14,555 nucleotides of DNA from Marinosulfonomonas sp. PRT-SC04 (lineage in GTDB: Bacteria > Pseudomonadota > Alphaproteobacteria > Rhodobacterales > Rhodobacteraceae): contig JPUR01000116.1 in the NCBI GenBank assembly GCA_001321835.1, positions 1 through 14,555 on the forward strand. The letters run 5' to 3'. The translations under genes and the position numbers were made by a program. Below, one piece after another: positions 1 through 8,098 of the stretch. The notes below the pieces were generated by a model. It worked only from the letters and a program-made list of their open reading frames with translations, had not been told where the DNA came from and ran no database searches. Each line of letters opens with the position of its first letter. The first letter of the stretch is position 1.

Positions 1-492
1 TACAAGGTCAAGCAGGACGGGCGCTATGCAGCCAAGGCAGTTTACACGGTTCTGGGGCTTAATCTTGAGGGCAGGAAGGAAATTCTTGGCCTGTATCTAT
101 CTGAAACTGAAGGCGCAAACTTCTGGCTCTCGGTGCTGACGGACCTAAATAATCGCGGCCTGCAGGACATCCTGATTGCCTGCGTTGACGGCCTGACGGG
201 CTTTCCAGAGGCGATCAATGCGATCTTTCCAAAGACTGAGGTTCAGCTTTGCGTGATCCACCAAATCCGCAATTCTCTGAAGTATGTGGCCAGCAAAAAC
301 CGGAAGGAATTCATGGCTGATCTGAAGCCGGTTTATAAGGCTGAAACTGTAGAAGCTGCCGAAACTGCGCTGGATAATTTGGAAGAAAGGTGGGGGACTA
401 AATACCCCATTGTCATCAAGTCATGGCGCAAAAAGTGGCCCAATCTGTCGATCTATTTTGAGGGGAGGTTAGGCGACGTGCTCGACATCTAG
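1..492 (+). pseudogene. IS256-family (mutator-type) transposase, 5'-cut by window edge and internally deleted
   Basis: The frame is open from base 1 to the stop at 490-492. The protein reads YKVKQDGRYAAKAVYTVLGL, then LSETEGANFWLSVLTDL, CVDGLTGFPEAI (the second catalytic Asp) and VIHQIRNSLKYV, all signatures of IS256-family DDE transposases. The first catalytic Asp should lie just before the window (family pattern DAIHYKV). After KSWRKKWPNLS the family normally continues through a TTNA-(I/V)-E block carrying the catalytic Glu. Here the protein passes directly into IYFEGRLGDVLDI, which resembles the family's natural C-terminus. Roughly 70 residues are therefore missing by an in-frame deletion, and the copy should be catalytically dead. 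The stop lies close to the putative terminal repeat, as expected for an IS. Family assignment is secure; the deletion is inferred from memory of family sequences. Confidence 0.88.
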
Positions 493-527
493 GCTAACCC
501 TGTGACACGGAATTCTGAACACCCTCC
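493..527 (+). mobile_element. Putative right end of the IS256-family element
   Basis: Directly after the transposase stop comes TGTGACACGGAATTCTGAAC and then ACCCTCC, resembling the ends of IS256-family elements (ACA...AATT...ACA...CTCC type). The opposite end is outside the window, so neither the inverted repeat nor a target duplication can be checked. The exact end, about 525-528, is inferred from the terminal-looking CTCC and from the point where the downstream reading frame becomes protein-like. Confidence 0.5.
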
Positions 528-557
528 TTTTCTCCGAGCAACGATGATCGCAAAAAG

Positions 558-887
558 ATGCTTGAGCTTTGTAGTGAGATACGCTCACTAATCAACGAAA
601 GTGCGTTTTTGACACCCGAATTTCGAAACCTTTTACTAAAACGACTTGGTGCAATGGAGATCCAGATAAATTCAGAAAAAGGTACCCTTGATACGATCTT
701 GGGCGGCATAAATGATGTGGCCGAATGCGCTGGGAAATTTGGTGAGGATACTAAACCACTAGTCGACCGTTTCCGCGATATATTGCGTATTGGCCGGAAA
801 ACATCCGAACAATATTCACAACTGCCACCTCCGGAAGAAATAAAGAGATTACCGCCCCCAGATGGCGATGGAAGTAAGGACACCTAA
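558..887 (+). CDS. Hypothetical protein, probable 3' remnant of a gene cut by the IS256 element
   Basis: I do not recognise this 109-residue protein. It is acidic/basic mixed and probably helical in its first two thirds (LELCSEIRSLINES, PEFRNLLLKRLGAMEIQINS), followed by GGINDVAECAGKFGEDTKPLVDRFRDIL and a proline-rich tail (QLPPPEEIKRLPPPDGDG). No signal peptide or membrane segment is visible. The ATG at 558 has no clear Shine-Dalgarno sequence. The same frame is open upstream to about 519 and reads SPSNDDRKK, which looks like natural protein sequence up to the IS end. The first in-frame stop (516-518) lies within the IS-end sequence. I infer that the true start was on the other side of the IS. 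Its base composition is more A/T-rich than the neighbouring core genes, suggesting accessory or acquired DNA. Confidence 0.55.
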   Translation: MLELCSEIRSLINESAFLTPEFRNLLLKRLGAMEIQINSEKGTLDTILGGINDVAECAGKFGEDTKPLVDRFRDILRIGRKTSEQYSQLPPPEEIKRLPPPDGDGSKDT

Positions 888-932
888 CGACCTAATCTTC
901 TTCTTTTCCTAAATACCTGCGCCGCAGGCATC

Positions 933-1365
933 CTAAGCTGACTTCTTCACCCAAGCCTGTATCTGTGGCGACGGCATCGCCCCCGATTGCCGCGCCTTCT
1001 CACGCCCGCCCTTAAACAGCGCCATCGTCGGAATCCCGCGAATATTATACTGCTGCGAGGCCTTCGGGTGCGCCTCGGTGTTGATCTTGGCAAACCGCAC
1101 ATAAGGCTCCAACTTCTCAGCCGCCATCTTGAACTGCGGCGCCATCATCCGACACGGCCCGCACCACGGTGCCCAGAAATCCACCACCAACGGCACATCG
1201 TCGTTCTTCGCCGCTTTGGCCAAGATCGCCAGATCAATCTCGGCCACCTTGCCAGTGATCAACCACGCGCCGCATTTACCGCACTTGGGCCGATCCGATT
1301 TTATCCGCCGGAAACTGCCCAACAGCGCCACACTCCAGACAGGTGCATTTCAACATTTTGCTCAT
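933..1365 (-). CDS. trxC: Thioredoxin 2 (TrxC-type), frameshifted in the N-terminal zinc ribbon
   Basis: Cytoplasmic disulfide reductase of the thioredoxin 2 class: a small Cys4 zinc ribbon followed by a thioredoxin fold. The long open frame (933-1331, from a GTG) contains PKCGKCG, then DFWAPWCGPCRMM with the active-site WCGPC (residues 56-60 of that frame), and the cis-Pro loop GIPTMALFKGG. The natural start is probably the ATG at 1365, preceded by GGAG seven bases upstream, giving MSKMLKCTCLECGAVGQFPADKIG with the first Cys pair. That frame ends after SAQVR, so the two Cys pairs are in different frames. The break lies around 1287-1297 (one extra base or two missing). The thioredoxin domain itself is intact. 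Whether this is a real mutation or a sequencing error cannot be told here. It follows DUF1150 by 79 bases on the same strand. Confidence 0.85.
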
Positions 1366-1396
1366 CTTAAATCTCCGTCAATCTCTGATTAAGCAA

Positions 1397-1425
1397 TATA
1401 TAGGCCGCTATCCATCAGATGTGAC
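1397..1425 (-). promoter_or_regulatory. Possible sigma-70-type promoter for trxC
   Basis: On the minus strand GTCACA (1420-1425) and TATATA (1397-1402) are separated by 17 bases, with the trxC ATG about 30 bases downstream. The -35 matches TTGACA at only four of six positions, so this is tentative; read-through from hsp20-DUF1150 is the alternative. Confidence 0.28.
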
Positions 1426-1444
1426 AGCGCCATTTTGCCGCGTA

Positions 1445-1672
1445 TCAATGGACCGCAACCGGAGCCAGATCATTCTGACGCGCCAGAACAAAAGCCAGCG
1501 TGCGGTCCTTGACCAGCGCCGAACGCTCACCATCCTTGGTGCAAACCGCATAGAGCTGCGCCGCACCTTGGGCCTGTTCCTGCATTTCTTTTGGCAGATC
1601 AACCACATCGACCGATGTGATATAGACGATGTTGTCGCGCCCATCAGGGCCGAATTCATAGCTGTTATTCAT
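1445..1672 (-). CDS. DUF1150 family protein encoded next to hsp20
   Basis: A 75-residue protein of the DUF1150 family, small soluble proteins of unknown function in alphaproteobacteria. Family-like segments are EFGPDGRDNIVYI, DVVDLPKEMQEQAQG, QLYAVCTKDGERSALVKDR and the strongly typical end LAFVLARQNDLAPVAVH. There is no signal peptide, membrane segment or catalytic motif. The ATG at 1672 is decided by an excellent Shine-Dalgarno, AAGGAGA six bases upstream. It starts 26 bases after the hsp20 stop on the same strand, so it is almost certainly co-transcribed with hsp20, and this gene order recurs in Rhodobacterales. A role in the heat-shock response or as an Hsp20 partner is a guess from context only. 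Confidence 0.85.
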   Translation of the reverse strand: MNNSYEFGPDGRDNIVYITSVDVVDLPKEMQEQAQGAAQLYAVCTKDGERSALVKDRTLAFVLARQNDLAPVAVH

Positions 1673-1698
1673 CTCACGTCTCCTTGTTCGCTCAAAAA

Positions 1699-2113
1699 TT
1701 AGCGTTTGGTAATCGGGATGGTCTGGACCACAGTTTCCGGCGTTGCCCGCTCCAGATCAATATGCAGCAGGCCATTTTCCATTGCCGCCTCGCCAACTTC
1801 AACCCCGTCAGCCAGAACAAAACTTTTCTGGAATTGTCGCGCCGCAATGCCGCGGTGCAGAAACACCCGTGCCTCATCCACAGGCTCTTGACGGCCCCGC
1901 ACCAACAGTTGGCGATCCTCCACCTGAATCGACAGGTCGTCCTGCCCAAAACCAGCCACCGCCAACGTGATACGAAAACTGTTATCGCTGTTTTGTTCAA
2001 TGTTAAAAGGGGGGGTAGCCATCATTGCCGGATTTCGCTGTGCGCTCCATCAGGCGTTCGAGCTGATCAAACCCCAGCAAAAAGGGGTGTGTACTCAGGG
2101 TGAATTTCGTCAT
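1699..2113 (-). CDS. Small heat-shock protein Hsp20 (IbpA-type), frameshifted at a C7 tract
   Basis: ATP-independent holdase chaperone that binds unfolding proteins. The alpha-crystallin domain is plain in frame 1699-2025: PPFNIEQNSDNSFRITLAVA, LSIQVEDRQLLVRGRQ, FLHRGIAARQFQKSFVLAD, the A-x-x-x-x-G-L segment (AAMENGLLHIDLE), and a C-terminal I-x-I motif (IPITKR) used in oligomer assembly. The family N-terminus MTKFTLSTHPFLLGFDQLER followed by LMERTAKSGNDGYPPF is encoded in another frame from the ATG at 2113, which has AAAGGA seven bases upstream. The two frames meet at seven G on the plus strand (2009-2015; seven C in coding sense). Six C would give GYPPFNIEQ without interruption, so one extra C is the lesion. 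It may be a sequencing error, slippage variation or true inactivation. It leads the minus-strand group hsp20-DUF1150-trxC. Confidence 0.87.
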
Positions 2114-2178
2114 CAACATGTCCTTTATCAAGCGACCGTTTGGTGCAGGCCCCATGCGTGGCAACCCGTATAATACCA

Positions 2179-2207
2179 ATATGGGCAGCCGCGGGCCGCA
2201 CTACAAG
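2179..2207 (-). promoter_or_regulatory. Possible RpoH (sigma-32-like) promoter for hsp20
   Basis: Reading the minus strand, CTTGTAG (2201-2207) and CCCATAT (2179-2185) are separated by 15 bases, resembling the heat-shock pattern CTTGAAA-N-CCCATNT. It lies about 65 bases upstream of the inferred hsp20 start at 2113. The match is by eye only. No CIRCE element is present here, unlike upstream of groES. Confidence 0.4.
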
Positions 2208-2256
2208 AGAGCGCGTCACACCAAAGCCTTCCCGCAGCGCTCTAAAAAGGCTATCC

Positions 2257-2511
2257 ATGCCACAGAACTCCGACTCGAAGGTACAACCGCACATGGAAAC
2301 CCCAATTAAAATGGACCACGAGGGCGTTCAACGCGTCCGGCTTGAGGTTTTGCGCCGCGAGCATCGGGACCTTGACGAAGCTATCAAAGCGCTTGAGGAG
2401 GTTGGCCGCGCGGATCAGTTGACAATTCGGCGCCTAAAAACCCAAAAGCTGCGCCTAAAAGACCAGATCGCGGTCATTAAAGACGACTTAATCCCCGATA
2501 TTATTGCGTGA
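2257..2511 (+). CDS. DUF465 / YdcH-like small coiled-coil protein
   Basis: The core MDHEGVQRVRLEVLRREHRD is followed by LDEAIKALEEVGRADQLTIR, RLKTQKLRLKDQIAVIKDDL and IPDIIA. This matches the DUF465 family, short two-helix coiled-coil proteins of unknown function; the charged heptads are visible. The start is uncertain. The ATG at 2257 has AAGG six bases upstream and gives 84 residues (MPQNSDSK...). The ATG at 2293 (METPIKMDHEG) has GAAGG eleven bases upstream and gives 72 residues. The frame is open further upstream (to 2140), but that sequence overlaps the hsp20 promoter region and does not look like family protein. It lies 46 bases upstream of purE on the same strand and may share a transcript. 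Confidence 0.8.
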   Translation: MPQNSDSKVQPHMETPIKMDHEGVQRVRLEVLRREHRDLDEAIKALEEVGRADQLTIRRLKTQKLRLKDQIAVIKDDLIPDIIA

Positions 2512-2531
2512 GCCGGCACAATCAGTATAGT
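2504..2531 (+). promoter_or_regulatory. Weak candidate promoter for purEK
   Basis: TTGCGT (2504-2509) and TATAGT (2526-2531) are separated by 16 bases and lie 26 bases upstream of the purE ATG. The -35 overlaps the end of the preceding gene. Matches are partial, and there is no room for a purine riboswitch in the 46-base gap. Confidence 0.33.
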
Positions 2532-2557
2532 GCGGGCTCCAACGCTAGGATAGCAGA

Positions 2558-3046
2558 ATGACAAAGACAAAAATCGGCATCATTATGGGGTCGCAATCAG
2601 ACTGGCCAACCATGAAGCTGGCCGCCGATATTCTCGATGAACTCGAGGTTGCCTATGAGACCAAGATCATCTCGGCGCACCGCACACCAGACCGGTTGTG
2701 GACCTATGGTAAATCTGCTGTCGAGCGTGGTTTGCAGGTGATCATTGCAGGGGCTGGAGGTGCTGCGCATTTGCCCGGCATGATGGCCAGCAAAACCCGC
2801 ATTCCGGTGGTCGGGGTTCCGATCCAAACCAAAGCATTATCCGGCGTTGATAGTCTCTATTCGATTGTACAAATGCCCAAAGGATTTCCGGTCGCCACCA
2901 TGGCAATTGGTGCGGCTGGGGCCGCCAACGCAGGCCTGATGGCCGCTGGCATTTTAGCGTTAAACGATCCGGCTCTTGCAACGAAACTTGACGCTTGGCG
3001 CACCGCCCTGACGGCCTCTATTGCGGATGAACCAACCAATGACTGA
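2558..3046 (+). CDS. purE: N5-carboxyaminoimidazole ribonucleotide mutase PurE
   Basis: Cytosolic enzyme of de novo purine synthesis that converts N5-CAIR, the product of PurK, to CAIR. It is a 162-residue class I PurE. Signatures are GSQSDWPTM (residues 11-19), SAHRTPDRL (39-47, with the conserved catalytic-site His of the family) and [12 protein letters not shown] (64-75), followed by [20 protein letters not shown] and [13 protein letters not shown], the substrate loop. The ATG has AGGA seven bases upstream. The stop TGA at 3044-3046 overlaps the purK start by eight bases, so the two are translationally coupled. Length and motifs are normal. Confidence 0.97.
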   Translation: MTKTKIGIIMGSQSDWPTMKLAADILDELEVAYETKIISAHRTPDRLWTYGKSAVERGLQVIIAGAGGAAHLPGMMASKTRIPVVGVPIQTKALSGVDSLYSIVQMPKGFPVATMAIGAAGAANAGLMAAGILALNDPALATKLDAWRTALTASIADEPTND

Positions 3047-4106
3047 CCCCCTATCGCAAGGCGCAACCATCGGTATTTTGGGCGGCGGGCAATTGGGCCG
3101 AATGCTGTCGGTCGCGGCTGCCCGTCTTGGCTTTAAAACCCACATTTACGAGCCCGGCGCCACCCCGCCCGCAGGCCATGTTGCTGACCGCGTCACCACC
3201 GCGCCTTACGACGACACCGCCGCGCTGACCCAGTTTGCCAATGCGGTTGATGTGATCACCTACGAGTTTGAAAACATCCCGACATCGGCGCTGGATACAT
3301 TAGAAGCGCTGCGACCAATCCACCCGAACCGCCGTGCTTTGGCAACCTCGCAAGACCGCTTGCTTGAGAAACAATTCCTGCAATCGCTGGGCCTGAATAT
3401 CGCCCCTTTTGCCACCGTTGACACGCTGGATGACCTGACAGACGCCATTGCGAAAATCGGCACTCCAGCCATTCTGAAAACCCGTCGTTTTGGCTATGAC
3501 GGCAAGGGGCAAACCCGCATCACCACCGCCGATGACGCCGCCAAGGCCCATGCCGATATGGCCGGCGCGCCCTGCGTTTTAGAAGGTTTCATTGATTTCA
3601 GCCATGAGGTTTCGGTGATCGCCGCGCGGGGGCAACAGGGTGATATTTCCTGCTATGATCCCGGTGAGAACGTGCATATCGATGGTATTTTACACCGCAC
3701 CACCGTGCCCGCCAAACTGACCAACGCCCAAAGCACCGATGCCGTTTTACTGGCCGCACGCATTCTGAATGAGCTGGATTATGTTGGGGTGATGGGGGTT
3801 GAATTGTTCGTCACACCACAAGGCTTGATCATCAATGAATTTGCGCCACGGGTGCATAATTCGGGCCACTGGACCCAAAACGGCTGTGCGATTGATCAGT
3901 TTGAACAGCATATCCGCGCGGTCGCCGGCTGGCCTTTGGGCGACGGCAAACGCCACAGTGATGTGACGATGGAAAACCTGATTGGCGATGATATGGACCG
4001 CGTACCGGCGATTGCCGCCGAGCCGAACAGTGCTCTGCATCTTTATGGCAAAGCCGATGTAAAAGTGGGCCGCAAGATGGGCCATGTCAACCGGATCACC
4101 GGTTAA
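3039..4106 (+). CDS. purK: 5-(carboxyamino)imidazole ribonucleotide synthase PurK
   Basis: ATP-grasp ligase that makes N5-CAIR from AIR, bicarbonate and ATP, supplying PurE. It has 355 residues from the ATG at 3039, which overlaps the end of purE; an in-frame TTG at 3021 is possible but less likely. Signatures are the N-terminal [20 protein letters not shown], the ATP-grasp strand [48 protein letters not shown], and the metal/nucleotide segment [15 protein letters not shown]. The C-terminal region with [18 protein letters not shown] is the usual PurK ending. It is intact and converges on the lipase pseudogene, with only three bases between their stop codons. Confidence 0.97.
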   Translation: MTDPLSQGATIGILGGGQLGRMLSVAAARLGFKTHIYEPGATPPAGHVADRVTTAPYDDTAALTQFANAVDVITYEFENIPTSALDTLEALRPIHPNRRALATSQDRLLEKQFLQSLGLNIAPFATVDTLDDLTDAIAKIGTPAILKTRRFGYDGKGQTRITTADDAAKAHADMAGAPCVLEGFIDFSHEVSVIAARGQQGDISCYDPGENVHIDGILHRTTVPAKLTNAQSTDAVLLAARILNELDYVGVMGVELFVTPQGLIINEFAPRVHNSGHWTQNGCAIDQFEQHIRAVAGWPLGDGKRHSDVTMENLIGDDMDRVPAIAAEPNSALHLYGKADVKVGRKMGHVNRITG

Positions 4107-4109
4107 CGT

Positions 4110-4832
4110 TCACTCAAAGCTCAGCCGTACTGCGTCTGCATAGCTCAGATCATGGTCAAATGCGCCGGTTGCTAAAAACAGTTTGACCTGCGCAATCACC
4201 AACGGATTGTTCATCATAAAGGTGTGGGTCACCGGCAGGATGATATGGTCCTGCATCCCCTCCAGATGGGTGGCTTTGACCGAGACTTTGCCATCGTCTG
4301 CCCCCTGTAACATCGCTGAATAAATCGGACTTAGCGAGCGGTTCCCAGCAATCACCCCAAGGGTAAAACCGGCAGGCCCCAATCGGTTGGGAGCGCTGTC
4401 TTTACCGGTGCCCAAATCCATTCACGCAGGGCCGTTGATCCGTTTGAACAGCTGCCATTCGCCCAATACATCGACCAGCTCAGAGCCCTGATTGGGCGGG
4501 CCCATCATCACCACGCGGCCCAGATCAATGGGCGATGTTTGCGCCAAATATATCCGCACCAAAATACCACCCATCGAGTGGGTAACAAAGTGAACTGGGG
4601 CGCTGCCACAGCTTGCCAGCGCCTCGGGAAGGCCTTGTTCAACCAAGATCTCGAGCGGTTTCTTGGTGGAGGGATACGAGACATTCACCACCTGATATCC
4701 GGCGTGCGACAGGGCGCGTTCCATCACCAGCATTGAGGCGTCGCTGCGTGCCAAACCATGCACCAAAATGGCGCACTCAGCGGTGGCTATGGAGGGGGTC
4801 AGCAGGGCGATCAAGGCGGCTATGAATTTCAT
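4110..4832 (-). pseudogene. Secreted lipase-like alpha/beta hydrolase interrupted by in-frame TGA
   Basis: Reading from 4832, the protein starts with a signal peptide ([18 protein letters not shown], likely cut before EC). It continues with [10 protein letters not shown] (oxyanion region) and [15 protein letters not shown], the Ser nucleophile at residue 86, then [18 protein letters not shown] and NGPA. At 4422-4424 codon 137 is TGA, and the very next codons in the same frame continue [47 protein letters not shown] (probable catalytic Asp) and LPVTHTFMM (probable catalytic His) to the stop at 4110. From the family NGPAG-LGTG pattern I infer GGA to TGA. The nucleophile and the Asp/His are therefore on opposite sides of the stop, and each half should be inactive unless read-through occurs. 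It would otherwise be a 240-residue periplasmic or secreted hydrolase. Confidence 0.85.
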
Positions 4833-4866
4833 ACCCCCTAGATAGTCGGAACCGTCGTAAATTGCG

Positions 4867-4886
4867 AGGTCAGGGTTTCCTGACCT
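4867..4886 (-). terminator. Hairpin after the EamA transporter gene, weak terminator
   Basis: An eight-base stem (AGGTCAGG / CCTGACCT) with loop GTTT lies just beyond the transporter stop in the minus direction. It is followed by CGCAATTT rather than a clean T-run, so factor-independent termination is plausible but weak. Confidence 0.35.
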
Positions 4887-4895
4887 TCAAGGTAC

Positions 4896-5753
4896 TTAGC
4901 GGGGCTTGCCACTGCGCATCGAGACCCAGACCCCTGTCATCACCAACAGACCAGCAATCGCAAATCGCAAGCTGATGGCCTCGGCCAAAAACAGCATGCC
5001 GCCAGCCATTGCCATCAACGGCACGCTCAGTTGCGCCACCGCCGCCCGCGTCGCCCCCAATTGCGGCAATATCTGGTACCATAACGCATAGCCTAGCCCC
5101 GAGGTTATCCCGCCGGACAGGATCGCCAGTACAATGCCGTAGCCCGTAATTTGATCCGGAAAGACTGCGAAAACCAGCAGCCCCAGCGGGGTTGCCAGCG
5201 CGAAATTCAATGCGCTTACCGCCAGGGCATCCACGGCCCCACGTCCAAGCAATGAGTAGATGCCCCAGCCCAGCGCTGCCGCGGCCATCAGCAAACTGCC
5301 TGCAAGGGGCGGCGTGTTGCCGCCACCGGGCCACAGTAGCCAAATCAACCCGGAAAAGGCCAAGGCAGCCCCGAATATGCGCCGAGGCGGAACTGGGTCG
5401 CGCAAGACGACAGCACCAGTGAACATTGTCAGCTGCACGCCGCCAAACAGGATTAACGCGCCAACACCGGCGGGCAAGCTGACATAGGCGAAGGAAAATC
5501 CAAGCACATAGAGCGCCAATGATCCAGCCCCGAGTGCGCCTTGGATGCCAGCTCGTTTGGGGGCGCGTATCTGGGAAGATTGTGTTTTATCTCGGGCCCA
5601 TTTCAACGCAGCGAGGGTCACAGCGCCTGCCATCAAGCGGATCAGTGCAAAGCCCGCAGGGCCCATCACACCATCGACCAATGCAAGGCGATTTAGGATC
5701 GAGTTGGCGGCGAAGGCGATCATGGCGAGGGTGGTGAGGAGGATCAGGCGCAT
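4896..5753 (-). CDS. EamA-family (DMT superfamily) transporter
   Basis: Inner-membrane permease of the drug/metabolite transporter superfamily; the substrate cannot be predicted. About 285 residues from the ATG at 5753 (MRLILLTTLAMIAFAANSIL), made almost entirely of hydrophobic helices consistent with ten membrane segments in two EamA repeats. Typical segments are NRLALVDGVMGPAGFALIRL, AGVGALILFGGVQLTMFTGA, GALLAFSG-like GAALAFSGLIWLLWPGGG, and in the second repeat AALGWGIYSLLGRGA and GLGYALWYQILPQLGATRAA followed by VAQLSVPLMAMAGGMLFLAE. The frame is open to a TTG at 5810, but ATG 5753 gives the family-like start. It lies downstream of the groEL terminator on the same strand, so it probably uses its own promoter, which I could not identify. 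Confidence 0.9.
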   Translation of the reverse strand: MRLILLTTLAMIAFAANSILNRLALVDGVMGPAGFALIRLMAGAVTLAALKWARDKTQSSQIRAPKRAGIQGALGAGSLALYVLGFSFAYVSLPAGVGALILFGGVQLTMFTGAVVLRDPVPPRRIFGAALAFSGLIWLLWPGGGNTPPLAGSLLMAAAALGWGIYSLLGRGAVDALAVSALNFALATPLGLLVFAVFPDQITGYGIVLAILSGGITSGLGYALWYQILPQLGATRAAVAQLSVPLMAMAGGMLFLAEAISLRFAIAGLLVMTGVWVSMRSGKPR

Positions 5754-5811
5754 GTCGGGACTGTACACTTCGAATTGGAGGGCGATGGGGTTTTTTGTGA
5801 GCTGACGCAAT

Positions 5812-5842
5812 AAAAAGGGCTGCCGGGTGGGGCAGCCCTTTT
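5812..5842 (-). terminator. Rho-independent terminator of the groESL operon
   Basis: In the minus direction a 12-base stem (AAAAGGGCTGCC / GGCAGCCCTTTT) with a short C-rich loop is followed directly by TTTTTATT. This is a textbook intrinsic terminator about 90 bases after the groEL stop. Confidence 0.9.
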
Positions 5843-5875
5843 CGGGATTATATATTGAATGGTTAAGCTCTCGGT

Positions 5876-5895
5876 GTTTGGCTAAAGGGCCAAAC
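5876..5895. repeat. Seven-base-stem hairpin in the groEL 3' untranslated region
   Basis: GTTTGGC (5876-5882) and GCCAAAC (5889-5895) form a perfect stem with a six-base loop, between the groEL-proximal hairpin and the terminator. Its role is unknown; it may stabilise the transcript 3' region. Confidence 0.5.
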
Positions 5896-5902
5896 GCCTG
5901 AC

Positions 5903-5929
5903 GGTCTAAATTCCAAAGGAATTTAGACC
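5903..5929. repeat. Perfect 12-bp-stem hairpin abutting the groEL stop codon
   Basis: GGTCTAAATTCC and GGAATTTAGACC are exact inverted repeats separated by AAA, and the hairpin starts at the base next to the groEL stop (5930-5932). In the minus direction it is not followed by a T-run, so it is not a normal intrinsic terminator. An mRNA-stability or processing role is possible. Confidence 0.75.
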
Positions 5930-7576
<1,647 letters not shown>

Positions 7577-7615
7577 CTAAAACTCCTGAAAATTCTTAAT
7601 TTAGGAAAAGACGAC

Positions 7616-7903
7616 TTAAGCCAGCAGGCCCATGATGTCGCTTTCTTTCATGATCAACAGCTCTTCGCCGTCGATTGTGACTTCGGTACCGGACCATTTG
7701 CCAAACAACACTTTGTCGCCAGACTTAACAGCCATCGGGATCAGTTCGCCGCTATCTTTGCGAGCGCCTTCACCACAAGCGATCACGTCGCCTTCGGCAG
7801 GTTTTTCTTTTGCGGTATCCGGGATAATCAGGCCGCCAGCAGTTTTTTCGTCGCCTTCGATGCGACGAACCAGTACACGGTCATGAAGTGGTGTAAATGC
7901 CAT
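7616..7903 (-). CDS. groES: 10-kDa co-chaperonin GroES
   Basis: Heptameric lid of the GroEL folding chamber. It has 95 residues, the usual length: [20 protein letters not shown], the mobile loop [20 protein letters not shown] that contacts GroEL, then [33 protein letters not shown] and [22 protein letters not shown] lies ten bases before the ATG. It is the first gene of the groESL operon, preceded by a CIRCE operator and a near-consensus promoter. Confidence 0.99.
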   Translation of the reverse strand: MAFTPLHDRVLVRRIEGDEKTAGGLIIPDTAKEKPAEGDVIACGEGARKDSGELIPMAVKSGDKVLFGKWSGTEVTIDGEELLIMKESDIMGLLA

Positions 7904-7938
7904 CTTTGAGCGCTCCTTCGGTCAAAGTTAAAATCAGG

Positions 7939-7965
7939 TTAGCACTCAGGTTGGTCGAGTGCTAA
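7939..7965 (-). promoter_or_regulatory. CIRCE operator (HrcA binding site) of groESL
   Basis: Perfect consensus inverted repeat TTAGCACTC-N9-GAGTGCTAA between the promoter and the groES start. CIRCE is the known operator of the HrcA repressor, which GroEL helps to fold, giving feedback control of chaperonin synthesis. Its upstream edge reaches the expected transcription start, so repressor binding should block initiation. hrcA is not in the window. Confidence 0.97.
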
Positions 7966-7972
7966 CAGAATG

Positions 7973-8001
7973 AATTTAGGCACCCTACCCAGATGTGTCA
8001 A
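7973..8001 (-). promoter_or_regulatory. Vegetative promoter of groESL
   Basis: On the minus strand a perfect TTGACA (7996-8001) is followed after exactly 17 bases by TAAATT (7973-7978). Initiation would fall near 7965-7967, at the edge of the CIRCE element. This is a strong sigma-70-type promoter, so heat control probably depends on HrcA; overlap with an RpoH promoter cannot be excluded. Confidence 0.85.
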
Positions 8002-8098
8002 CCAGCAGGCATAGATTCTTTTACGCTCGATCAAACCACCGCTGTTTTTCCACGACCTTAACATACACCTAACAAAGGGGCGGTTTCTGCGCTCAATC

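Noticed and set aside
494..883. 129-codon minus-strand frame opposite the orphan ORF
   Set aside because: It is Ser-rich, low-complexity and has no family resemblance; the plus-strand frame is more protein-like.
2169..2174. Perfect TATAAT on the plus strand upstream of the DUF465 gene
   Set aside because: No -35-like hexamer lies at 16-18 bases; the nearest, TTGGTG at 2140-2145, is 23 bases away.
2140..2256. Extended N-terminus for the DUF465 protein
   Set aside because: The extra 39 codons overlap the hsp20 upstream region, lack a convincing ribosome binding site at their start and do not resemble family sequence.
4870..5343. 157-codon minus-strand frame overlapping the EamA gene
   Set aside because: It is an alternative frame of the transporter; the overlapping EamA frame has proper hydrophobic helices and family motifs.
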